From a virus, in the IMG/VR virus record IMGVR_UViG_3300033571_008366, positions 1 to 27,778 of that record: a DNA stretch of 27,778 nt. The stretch is one strand, 5' to 3'. The translations under genes and the position numbers were made by a program. This document shows, piece by piece, positions 1 to 7,410 of this stretch. Below the pieces are notes generated by a model. It worked only from the letters and a program-made list of their open reading frames with translations. It was not told the origin of the DNA and searched no databases. Each line of letters begins with the position of its first letter. The first letter of the stretch is position 1.

Positions 1-62
1 AGTTGAATCGCTATTCTGTTCCTAGCTGGGCAGTGCCCGCAAGCCGTTACCCCTGACCTGCC

Positions 63-836
63 ATGCCCGCAACCGTTCTTTCCGGCGTTTCTGGCGCCTT
101 TGCTTACAAGCCTGCCAGCACTAGCGCTAACTTTCTTCCCGCTAACGTCGCTTTTGCTAGCGCTGAAATTACCATTGATGCTTATCTTAATTTCAAGGTT
201 GGTGATCCCGTCAAGTTTAGCGTTTACAATGCTCAGGGCGGCACTGTTGCTGGTACTTTGCCCGCTGGCCTGGTTGCTGGTACAACGTACTACGTCCTTT
301 CTTATGTTCACGCTACCGGCGTTCTCAAGGTTTCTGCCACACTTGGCGGCACTTCGGTAACACTTACTACCGCTGGCACCGTTTCCGCGCCAAATGAATT
401 CAATGTTCATTATTCGGATTACGCAATTGTAGCGCAAGTTCGTGACTGGACGTTTGAGATTACTCGTAGCGAGATTGACGTTACGACTATTGGCCAGGCT
501 CCCGGTCAATACGCTCCCTTCAAGAGCTACATCACTGGTTTCGCTGATGGCACGGGAAGCGCGACCGTTTACATGACGGACGAAGATTCCGCACTTGCAA
601 ACCGGATGATTGAAGACGTTCTTCAACGCAATCAGGTAGGTGCTGCGGTTCGTCTTTACGTTGATCGCATTGTTTCTACTGGCACTACCACCGATGAAAC
701 CAAGTCACGCTCCATCGCTATGGATGTTGTGCTTACAAGTGCAAGCATGAACGTAAATCCCGATGACGCAATTAGCGTTTCGATCAACTTCCGTCCTGCT
801 GGTCCTCCAACGATTGATCTTGCCCAAGCGGCTTGA
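63..836 (+). CDS. Major tail tube protein (copy A of three related proteins)
   Basis: This 257-aa protein most likely forms the tube of the tail. Its position fits: directly before the gpG-type chaperone and the tape measure, as in lambda-like tails. The C-terminal core (about residues 118-250) contains the pattern RDWTFEITRSEIDVTTIG, then a Gly/Ser strand ending in TVYMTDED, then a final strand SVSINFRPAGPP. The same pattern occurs in the proteins at 13724 and 14119. Residues about 46-110 form an inserted beta-rich module (VGDPVKFS, LPAGLVAGTTYYVLS, LGGTSVTL) that is also seen in the protein at 11039. The ATG is preceded by CCTGCC with no Shine-Dalgarno sequence. A strong terminator follows within 30 bases, so this gene may end its own transcript, which suits a highly expressed virion protein. 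Being the first of the three paralogues and next to the chaperone, it is the best candidate for the main tube subunit. Confidence 0.8.
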   Translation: MPATVLSGVSGAFAYKPASTSANFLPANVAFASAEITIDAYLNFKVGDPVKFSVYNAQGGTVAGTLPAGLVAGTTYYVLSYVHATGVLKVSATLGGTSVTLTTAGTVSAPNEFNVHYSDYAIVAQVRDWTFEITRSEIDVTTIGQAPGQYAPFKSYITGFADGTGSATVYMTDEDSALANRMIEDVLQRNQVGAAVRLYVDRIVSTGTTTDETKSRSIAMDVVLTSASMNVNPDDAISVSINFRPAGPPTIDLAQAA

Positions 837-861
837 TCACAATCAGCTACGGATTAAGACT

Positions 862-884
862 GCCCCGCCTATGCGGGGCTTTTT
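862..884 (+). terminator. Rho-independent terminator after the tail tube gene
   Basis: A perfect 7-bp stem GCCCCGC/GCGGGGC with a CTAT loop is followed directly by TTTTT. It lies 26 bases after the tail tube stop codon and just before a promoter-like sequence, so it separates tube transcription from the chaperone and tape measure. Confidence 0.9.
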
Positions 885-885
885 A

Positions 886-914
886 TTGACCGTTTTGCTT
901 TGATGCGGTAGAGT
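886..914 (+). promoter_or_regulatory. Sigma70-type promoter upstream of the tail chaperone gene
   Basis: TTGACC (886-891) and TAGAGT (909-914) are separated by exactly 17 bases, the optimal spacing for a housekeeping sigma factor. The pair starts at the tail of the terminator and ends 22 bases before the ATG of the gpG-like gene. It would restart transcription after the tube gene terminator. This is a sequence match only. Confidence 0.6.
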
Positions 915-936
915 TCCTTAGAACGCTTCTCCTTTT

Positions 937-1311
937 ATGAGCGCACCCCAGGCTTCCCCGGCTGCCACGATCAGAGCGATTGATCGCCTTCGCAAGGCTG
1001 CAAATTTTGAACCGATCAGACAAGTTGTCACCCTTGAGAATGGTGACGAGGTGACATTTTACGCTGCTCCGCTTACTGCTGCAGAGCGTGAACGGGCGCA
1101 AAAAGATGCCAAGTCTGACAGCGCTGGTGATTTTGCAATGCAATTGCTAATCGCAAAGGCACTTGATGAAAACGGTCAAAAGCTGTTCAAGCCTGGCGAC
1201 ATTCCCGTTTTGAAGATGGAAGTTGAGGACGAGGATCTACAGAAAATGATTCTGTGTGTACTGAGGCCGAGGGGTTCAAACAGCGCAGAGCCAGACGCCA
1301 AAAGTAATTGA
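937..1311 (+). CDS. Tail assembly chaperone, gpG-like (short frame)
   Basis: This 124-aa acidic, helix-rich protein sits between the tail tube and tape measure genes, the position of the lambda G gene. In siphoviruses this protein coats the tape measure during tail assembly and is absent from the finished virion. The N-terminal part (VVTLENGDEVTFYAAPLTAAERERAQ, read as two shorter pieces VVTLENGDEVTF and APLTAAERERAQ) is typical of phage tail chaperones, with a beta hairpin followed by a charged helix. It ends RPRGSNSAEPDAKSN before TGA. A second, start-less frame opens at 1265 and continues to 1495, so a minority of ribosomes probably shift to make the longer gpGT form. The start is preceded by CTCCTTTT, with no Shine-Dalgarno sequence. 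Confidence 0.75.
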   Translation: MSAPQASPAATIRAIDRLRKAANFEPIRQVVTLENGDEVTFYAAPLTAAERERAQKDAKSDSAGDFAMQLLIAKALDENGQKLFKPGDIPVLKMEVEDEDLQKMILCVLRPRGSNSAEPDAKSN

Positions 1312-1495
1312 GAGCGAGCTAGAGTCTGACGGCAGACTTTATTTTCAGCTTTCTCTCGCTGAAGTTCTTCACTGTACCCTTTCCGAGCTTAAGGGCAAGG
1401 TAACAGATGAAGAGATGAGTCTCTGGGCCGCTTACTTTGCAATTAAAAGCAAGCGACAGGCCGCAGAGATGGAAAAAATCAAGCGTCAACGATAA
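1265..1495 (+). CDS. T-frame extension of the tail chaperone (gpGT by +1 or -2 frameshift)
   Basis: This frame is offset by +1 from the gpG-like gene. It is open from 1265 to TAA at 1493-1495 and has no ATG, GTG or TTG before the ATG at 1415, so it is unlikely to be translated alone. It reads IESELESDGRLYF, then LAEVLHCTLSELKGKVTDEE, then MSLWAAYFAIKSKRQAAEM. The pattern of a short helix, LxxLxxxxxxEE and LWAAYF is that of lambda gpT-type chaperone tails. The best slip point I can see is AAAA at 1300-1303, where lysyl-tRNA on AAA can move +1 and re-pair perfectly, two sense codons before the gpG stop. That would give a fusion of about 185 aa (122 + 63). A -2 shift near AGGGGT (1270-1275) is the alternative. 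A sequencing error is possible but unlikely given the gene order. Confidence 0.7.
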   Translation, partial: GRGVQTAQSQTPKVIESELESDGRLYFQLSLAEVLHCTLSELKGKVTDEEMSLWAAYFAIKSKRQAAEMEKIKRQR

Positions 1496-1517
1496 CCGCC
1501 TTTCGGGGCGGTTTTTT
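1494..1517 (+). terminator. Rho-independent terminator after the chaperone gene
   Basis: A 7-bp stem AACCGCC/GGCGGTT with a TTTCGG loop is followed by TTTT. The stem starts inside the stop codon of the gpGT frame. It would reduce read-through into the tape measure gene, which begins 45 bases later. Confidence 0.85.
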
Positions 1518-1527
1518 CGTGCTTAGC

Positions 1528-1533
1528 TAGACT
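1528..1533 (+). promoter_or_regulatory. Possible -10 box upstream of the tape measure gene
   Basis: TAGACT lies in the gap between the terminator and the tape measure start, 28 bases before the GTG. No good -35 box is visible at the right distance. It is listed because TAGANT hexamers recur in the gaps at 909, 15029 and 20051. Confidence 0.25.
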
Positions 1534-1561
1534 CCTGGAACGGGGCGGGGATTTTACAGCA

Positions 1562-4500
1562 GTGGCAAGTTACGAAGCTCAAATCAATGTAATTCTGAAT
1601 GGACAGAGAAGTATTGATGCACTTGCCTCTAGCTTGGGTGAAGTTCAAGCAGCAATTGATCAAATTGAAAGAAGGTGGCGTAGCGCAACCCAACTAATTC
1701 AAAGAACTCAAATTCGACTCAATGCTATTGGAACAGAGCCTCCCCGTGGGCAGGGCGGAAGATTTACAGGAGATCCAAATAGGCAGGCAAGATTTGAGGC
1801 TTATGCAGTTCAAAGAAGAGCTAGGGGGGAAGAGTTTCTTTCAAGAAGAGCCATAGCAAGGGGGCGATCAGAGGAGGCGATTGTAGGAAACCAGATCACC
1901 GGCCAGAGGGAGGCCATTAAGCTTGCGGAAAGAAGAGCAGAAATTGAATCAAGGCAAAATTCTGCTGCCATACTTTTTGAAAGACAATTGCAAGCTTTTA
2001 GGAGGGGCGGCGGTGGTACTCGCCTAGATCCGCAATTACAGGAAAGAGCCAGGGAGGCTCAAGCGGCTTACAACGCGATTGGCGGCGCAGCATCAAGAAA
2101 TCGTGGACTTGTATCGGCTCTTGCTACCGAAATGGGAAGAGTGGTGCAAGCGCAAAATGAAATGAATAGGGGAGGCTCGCTCAGAAGTAAAGCATTTGAA
2201 ACAAGCAGAAGAACGCTTGAAAGAATTTCTGCAGTAGAAGACCAGGGAATGGTTTCTGGATCAAGATTAAGGAGAGCCAGAAATCTTGCTAATCCGATCA
2301 CGGAGGCGGCAAATTCAGGTGATCAATTTGCCTTTTCTGAGGCCACTCGCAAAGCCAATGCTTTTATTTCACGCCTAGAGAGAGAATCGCAGGCTTCAGT
2401 CAGGAGGGCGAAAACACAAGCCCCGATGCAATCTGCCCTTGGTGCAATGGAGGGTCGCGGTTCAAATCCATTTGGAATTTCCGATAAGCAAATAAACAAA
2501 GTATTAGATGCAAGAGCTAGCGATTACATGAAAGGGCTTGCTGAAACAGAAAAACTTCAGCAAGTGTTAGGTGGGATGGAAGGCAAAAAATACAATCCAT
2601 TCGGAATCTCCGATAAACAGATCAACGAAGGATACCAAGTAAGAGCAAGTAATTTAATTGAAGCAGAGAAAGCAACCAAAAAAGCTACTATCGAAGGGCT
2701 GAAATCCGCAATTGCGCTTGAAAAGCAAAGGCTCACTGCAGTAGAAAGGATATTGCAAGTTGAAGAAAAAATTAAATCAGCAAAAAGAATAACAAAAGCC
2801 GAAGCTCTTGACTATTACTTCCAGGGTGGACTGCAGCAGCTTGCACTTCCCTTTGGGGATGAAAGTCTTCCTGGTATTCGCGGTGGCGCAAGGCGTGGAG
2901 CCGGAAGAAACATTGAAAGACTTGGTGGAGCAAGAACTGCCGATCAGGCTCAGTCTACTTTGCGCTTTGCACAAGCGAACTCACAGCTTGCAAAAAGCGT
3001 TAGCGCAGTGGACACGGAATACAATCGCTTTTTACCTGACACAAAAATGCTTAACGCTACTGGGCGTGGCATACAGAGACTGAAAACAGATCAGGATCAA
3101 TTTAATGAGTCTGTAAAAAGCGGTACGCGATTCCAGCAAAAGTACAACGAAGAACAGGAGCGTCAAAGAAAAATCTACGGCAATCGCTATCCAGTTGGAA
3201 CAGTGAAGCCCGATGGTATGGCAAAAGGCGCCCCAATTGATGGGCAAAAAAAGCTAACTTCTATTTACAATGCTAACAGAATACTGCTTGGAAAAGTAGT
3301 CGAACTTGAGGCAAGGGGGCTTAACGCAGCAAGCGAAAGAATTGCAATTAGGAATCAGGAGAATAGAATTTTGTCTGGGACGTTTAATATTACCTCAAAA
3401 AATCTTGATGCTGAATACGAGGCTTTGTCTGTTATCTCACGAAGCATACAGCTTTACGGACAAAGAGAAAAAATACTTAAGAGCCAAAGCACCGGCTATC
3501 CGTCTTCGCCAATTGGTGGCGGCGTGAATATGCCAGGGAGCCCCATCTTCAATCAAACACCGTTCCTTGAGCGTAGATTTGGTGCGAGAGGCGGTGCTGC
3601 CATTAGTGAGGGCCTGATCGGTGGCGCCTTCCCGCTGCTCTTTGGCCAGGGAGTCGGTGCAGCCGCTGGCGGTGGCTTGGGTGGTGCCCTGGGCGGCTTT
3701 GCCGGGGGCGGCCTTGGCTTTGGCCTGTCCCTGATTGGAACTGCAGTGGGATCGGCCCTGGACGGTGTTACAGCCGCTGCCAAGGATGCCGCTGCTTCAC
3801 TGCAAGACCCAATTACAAACTTTCAAAAACTGGCAGATAGCGGTCTAGCCCTTTCCAATGCTTCCTTAAAAGCTGATCAAGCACAGCAGCTACAAATCAG
3901 AAACCTAATTGAATACGGCAACTCAACAAAAGCTGCTGCCATAATTCAAGGAGAACTTGCTAAGAAGATTGGTGTACTCGCCATGCGAGATATGGCAAAT
4001 CTTGACAATCAAAGCGTAAGGCTTGGAAAAGCTTGGGCGGAGCTAAACCTGCAGATACAGGCAGCTATCGCCGGTCCGCTTGCGGGTTTGCTTGAATGGA
4101 CGGCAAACATGATTAATCTATTCACTAGCGGAACTAGAAAAAAAGTAGATGAGCAAAACTTTATTGATTCTCTGCCAGCAGATGTAAAAAAAGAATACAT
4201 AAGACAAAAGCAGGCAAACCTGTACGGCGCACAACCGGATGCTGCGATAAGAGCAAAATTCCAAGGGCAGGCTGGACCGCTTAATCTGCCAAAAGCAAAC
4301 ATTGATCCGTTAAAACTGCAGGAAGAGCAGGATAAGTTGCGCCAGGAAGACAGAGACAAGGATGACAAGCTATTACAGAGAAAAATTGAAGCGGAAGATT
4401 TAATCAGAAATTCACAGAATCAAAGTCGTCAATTTGAATATCAACTTATTGACCTTAGGAGACAGGGTATTGATTTGCAGCGTCGCGTTAACGACGATAT

Positions 4501-6937
4501 TTTCAACAAACAGCAACAAATCCAGCGTGATCAAATTTCAAATGATCGCCTCAGAAAGCAAATTGCAATTGATACCGTAGACCTCCAGTACAGCAAGATG
4601 ATCTCCAATGAAGAGGGCAGGGCCGCTGCTGTTCTTTCAGCGGAAGCCGATCTGGTGAAGATGCGTAGTACAAATGCAGCCGAGATTGAAGTAGCTCGTC
4701 GCAGTCTTGAGATTGACATTGCAAAACAACAGCGCGATACGCAAAACTACATTTACGGACTCGCCCGTGAAGCTGACTCAATTCGCCGCGCAACCCTGAA
4801 CTACGAAGTTCAAATTGAAGATTACAGAATTGCACAGGAGAGGAAGATTGCGGAAATCCGTAGGAGTGTTATGAGGGAAGAAGAAGACATACAAATCAAG
4901 CGTGATCGCGGTTCGCCCGTCTACCAGGGGCAGGCGATGGGCGATGGGGCCTACGCGGGGAAGACGGGTGGTGGACAGCTAGATGCAAGCGCTGGAAGAA
5001 GCTCGGGGCCTCACTTACATGCACAGGGTGGCCCAAGTATAGAGGCATTACGCCGTTGGGTCGATAGTGCGCTCAGCTTTAATGGAATGACCGCTTCACA
5101 ATTAAGCATCAAAACTTCTGGACGCTTGGGGCGAGGGGCTTACGGGCCTGGCGGGCATGGATACATTGGACAGGATTATTACATTGATCAAGCAACACCA
5201 TTTGCTTTGCGCCCTGGCTGGCAGTCAACTGATATGGGAATTCGCGGTGCGCTGGGTCGCGGGTTGGCAGTTAAAGGGCCAAATGGGGAATCTTTTCAGC
5301 TTGGCCACCTTGTCGATGCAGTAACTACTGCTGCTAGGTCTGGGGCAGCGCAATCTGCAAGCGCTGCACCCGCCGCTGGCCGCACAAACACAGAGGCCGC
5401 CATTGTAAAAGCAAATACTAACGATGCTGTAGTTCAAGCCCGTCCAGCAATTCCCGGTGTTCCTGTCTCTAAAATTAGCGGACAGCAGACAGCACTTGAC
5501 AATCAAGGTAACAAGATCAAGCAGGATGCAATTGCTCTTCAGGAAAAATTAAACAAACTTGGCGAAGAAGGTGCGCTTCAGAGGGTACTTGATGCTGCAA
5601 GAGGCGAGAATACTGTCAAACAGAAGAACCGTGAGCTTGACATACTCAAAGCAGAGGCAATGTCAATTGATGCAACGGCTTCCGAAAAGCAGGCAATTGC
5701 AACACTTGACGCAAGATCGGCGGAGACGCTGAAGCAAGTTAGAAGTGAGAACGAAACTATACTAAAAAATACAAAGCTAACCGGCAAGGAAAAGGAAAAG
5801 CTTGTTGAGGCAACCGCAAAATATCTGGCAAATACAGAAGCTGCTCTTGCCGTAGACAAGGCAATGCTTGAGACTCAGCAGGAAATGCGATTTATTTCTG
5901 AAATTGCAGAGAAGCGACTACAGCTCAGGAATCGTGATGCTGCTATAAATGTTGGATTCTTTGGCGCTGGAGCACAGGCCTACAATCAAGAGCTTACAGC
6001 CGGAAGTGGCGATTCAGCAAAGGCGGCAGAACAAGCTCGATTAACAAGAGCGTCTGAGGTTCAAAATGAGATTGTCCAAATTCGTGAAAATATTCAAAGC
6101 TTAATTGATCCAACGAATCAAGTTATCGGAGGTGCGAAAGCAATTGGCGGCGCTTTCAGCGATAGCTTCAAGGCTGTATTCCTTGGTGCGAAATCTGGAA
6201 GAGAGGCTTTGGCTGATTTCTTCCAGAAAACTGGCGAGCATTTCCTTGAAATGGCAACCCAGATGATGGCGCAAAAGATAATTCTTGATTTGATTGGTTT
6301 TGGCCTAAGTAGCTTTGGCCTTAGTGGTGCGACTGGCAGTATCGCAAGTGGCTTTCAGTTGCCGGGCCAAGCCTTTATGCCAGCAGGCGGTAGTTTTAAG
6401 TTTGCAAATGGTGGAGCGTTTACAAACTCTGTTGTTTCTTCGCCAACACTATTTCAGTTCGCCAACGGAGGAGCCCTCAGTAACGGCGTGATGGGCGAGG
6501 CGGGGCCAGAAGCCGTCATGCCTCTTTCAAGGGGGCCAGGGGGGCGTCTGGGCGTCGATGCGAGCGGAATGGCAACAGCCTCCCGCGAAGCGTTGCAGCA
6601 GGCTGGCCAGGAGGTTGCTGCCTCCCGCGAAGCGTTGCAACAGGTATCGCAAAGTGATAGCAGCAAAGGAGCGGTCGGGACTAATGGCTTTGCACCGCAA
6701 AGTAAAATGTTTGCTGAATCAAGGCAAGCACTTGCAACCTCTACTAGATCGCAGGAGACAGCCTCTTCTGAGAGTCCTGCGCCACTTAGGATTGAAACTA
6801 TTCAAGTTGGCAAGCTTGATGTTGTTACTGTTCAACAAGCAAAAGCAATTGCTGATGCAAGCTCAGCTCGCGGGAACGCCAAGCAAACAAGGCTGCTACA
6901 GTCAAGTCCTGCGGCTCGCAGGTCAATGGGGATCTAA
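1562..6937 (+). CDS. Tape measure protein with an M23-peptidase-like segment
   Basis: At 1791 aa this is the largest product in the window. It sits directly after the chaperone, so it should set tail length and pass through the tube at DNA ejection. It starts with GTG. Long stretches are charged coiled coil, rich in Lys, Glu, Arg, Gln and Ala. Residues about 678-744 are a Gly/Ala-rich hydrophobic segment likely to enter a membrane. Residues about 1115-1250 carry peptidase M23-type motifs in unusual order: GPHLH (H1151, H1153), then HGYIGQD (H1199, D1205), then GHL (H1249). The C terminus has FANGG repeats and MGEAGPEAVMPLSRG, typical of tape measure tails. Two tandem-like internal repeats lie near residues 293-363, and ASREALQQ is duplicated near residue 1675. 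The stop codon overlaps the next start by one base (TAATG). No lambda gpK-type NlpC/P60 gene follows, so this segment may be the tail's wall-degrading activity. Confidence 0.92.
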   Translation: MASYEAQINVILNGQRSIDALASSLGEVQAAIDQIERRWRSATQLIQRTQIRLNAIGTEPPRGQGGRFTGDPNRQARFEAYAVQRRARGEEFLSRRAIARGRSEEAIVGNQITGQREAIKLAERRAEIESRQNSAAILFERQLQAFRRGGGGTRLDPQLQERAREAQAAYNAIGGAASRNRGLVSALATEMGRVVQAQNEMNRGGSLRSKAFETSRRTLERISAVEDQGMVSGSRLRRARNLANPITEAANSGDQFAFSEATRKANAFISRLERESQASVRRAKTQAPMQSALGAMEGRGSNPFGISDKQINKVLDARASDYMKGLAETEKLQQVLGGMEGKKYNPFGISDKQINEGYQVRASNLIEAEKATKKATIEGLKSAIALEKQRLTAVERILQVEEKIKSAKRITKAEALDYYFQGGLQQLALPFGDESLPGIRGGARRGAGRNIERLGGARTADQAQSTLRFAQANSQLAKSVSAVDTEYNRFLPDTKMLNATGRGIQRLKTDQDQFNESVKSGTRFQQKYNEEQERQRKIYGNRYPVGTVKPDGMAKGAPIDGQKKLTSIYNANRILLGKVVELEARGLNAASERIAIRNQENRILSGTFNITSKNLDAEYEALSVISRSIQLYGQREKILKSQSTGYPSSPIGGGVNMPGSPIFNQTPFLERRFGARGGAAISEGLIGGAFPLLFGQGVGAAAGGGLGGALGGFAGGGLGFGLSLIGTAVGSALDGVTAAAKDAAASLQDPITNFQKLADSGLALSNASLKADQAQQLQIRNLIEYGNSTKAAAIIQGELAKKIGVLAMRDMANLDNQSVRLGKAWAELNLQIQAAIAGPLAGLLEWTANMINLFTSGTRKKVDEQNFIDSLPADVKKEYIRQKQANLYGAQPDAAIRAKFQGQAGPLNLPKANIDPLKLQEEQDKLRQEDRDKDDKLLQRKIEAEDLIRNSQNQSRQFEYQLIDLRRQGIDLQRRVNDDIFNKQQQIQRDQISNDRLRKQIAIDTVDLQYSKMISNEEGRAAAVLSAEADLVKMRSTNAAEIEVARRSLEIDIAKQQRDTQNYIYGLAREADSIRRATLNYEVQIEDYRIAQERKIAEIRRSVMREEEDIQIKRDRGSPVYQGQAMGDGAYAGKTGGGQLDASAGRSSGPHLHAQGGPSIEALRRWVDSALSFNGMTASQLSIKTSGRLGRGAYGPGGHGYIGQDYYIDQATPFALRPGWQSTDMGIRGALGRGLAVKGPNGESFQLGHLVDAVTTAARSGAAQSASAAPAAGRTNTEAAIVKANTNDAVVQARPAIPGVPVSKISGQQTALDNQGNKIKQDAIALQEKLNKLGEEGALQRVLDAARGENTVKQKNRELDILKAEAMSIDATASEKQAIATLDARSAETLKQVRSENETILKNTKLTGKEKEKLVEATAKYLANTEAALAVDKAMLETQQEMRFISEIAEKRLQLRNRDAAINVGFFGAGAQAYNQELTAGSGDSAKAAEQARLTRASEVQNEIVQIRENIQSLIDPTNQVIGGAKAIGGAFSDSFKAVFLGAKSGREALADFFQKTGEHFLEMATQMMAQKIILDLIGFGLSSFGLSGATGSIASGFQLPGQAFMPAGGSFKFANGGAFTNSVVSSPTLFQFANGGALSNGVMGEAGPEAVMPLSRGPGGRLGVDASGMATASREALQQAGQEVAASREALQQVSQSDSSKGAVGTNGFAPQSKMFAESRQALATSTRSQETASSESPAPLRIETIQVGKLDVVTVQQAKAIADASSARGNAKQTRLLQSSPAARRSMGI
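2438..2650 (+). repeat. Internal 129-bp-period repeat in the tape measure gene
   Basis: The segments at 2438-2521 and 2567-2650 encode related peptides with the shared core NPFGISDKQIN, preceded by GAMEG or GGMEG and followed by a RAS motif. Corresponding bases lie 129 apart (43 codons), so the reading frame is kept. DNA identity is partial, showing an old duplication. Confidence 0.8.
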
Positions 6938-7410
6938 TGGATTACGACATTAGCGAAGGCGTCTATGTGCAGTTTTTAACGAAAGCTGGCACACCAACTG
7001 GATATGCGTTTCAACAATTTCATCAGGGTGAAATACGCACCTACAAGGGTGTTGAATTCTTATTTGCTCCATTTGAGTATAGTGGCGCAAGTATTGATTT
7101 AGGTTTTCCAAATGCGGAAGCGGTGCTGGCATTTCATACCAGTGTGCTTGGCTTAAATATTTGGAAGCAAGCATCAGATGATTTTTGGATTGCTAGGGTA
7201 CGCACTGTATGGCTTGATCCGTTAACACTTGATGAAACTGGAGTCGAGATGGTCGATAACTATGCTGTTACCGGCTTTGATCACGATCTTCAAATAGTAA
7301 GCTTGCGCCTTGGAAGTCCATTGGACGCCATTGGCTCCGACTGGCCACGTAGAGTATTGACACAGGCAATGGTCGGTGCATTGCCACCAAATGGAGAGGT
7401 CAGCTTCTAA
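6937..7410 (+). CDS. Minor tail protein at the gpM/gpL position (DUF1833-like)
   Basis: This 157-aa protein lies between the tape measure and the gpJ-like gene, overlapping each neighbour's start or stop by one base (TAATG at both ends), so translation is probably coupled. The C-terminal part reads SLRLGSPLDAIGSDWPRR followed by VLTQAMVGALPPNGEVSF. This resembles small tail-tip proteins that connect the tube end to the tip complex. The earlier part is mixed beta with FAPFEYSGASIDLGF. There is no signal peptide or Cys cluster, so it lacks the iron-sulfur half of lambda gpL. I infer a distal-tail/tip connector role from position and a loose family resemblance; the exact family is not certain. 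Confidence 0.6.
   Translation: MDYDISEGVYVQFLTKAGTPTGYAFQQFHQGEIRTYKGVEFLFAPFEYSGASIDLGFPNAEAVLAFHTSVLGLNIWKQASDDFWIARVRTVWLDPLTLDETGVEMVDNYAVTGFDHDLQIVSLRLGSPLDAIGSDWPRRVLTQAMVGALPPNGEVSF

Noticed and set aside
28-38. Short palindrome GGGCAGTGCCC before the tail tube gene
   Set aside because: Arms of five bases around one base cannot fold as a hairpin, and a match this short may be chance.
3553-3783. Minus-strand frame rich in Pro and Ala opposite the tape measure
   Set aside because: It is the antisense shadow of the Gly/Ala-rich membrane segment of the tape measure; composition alone explains it.
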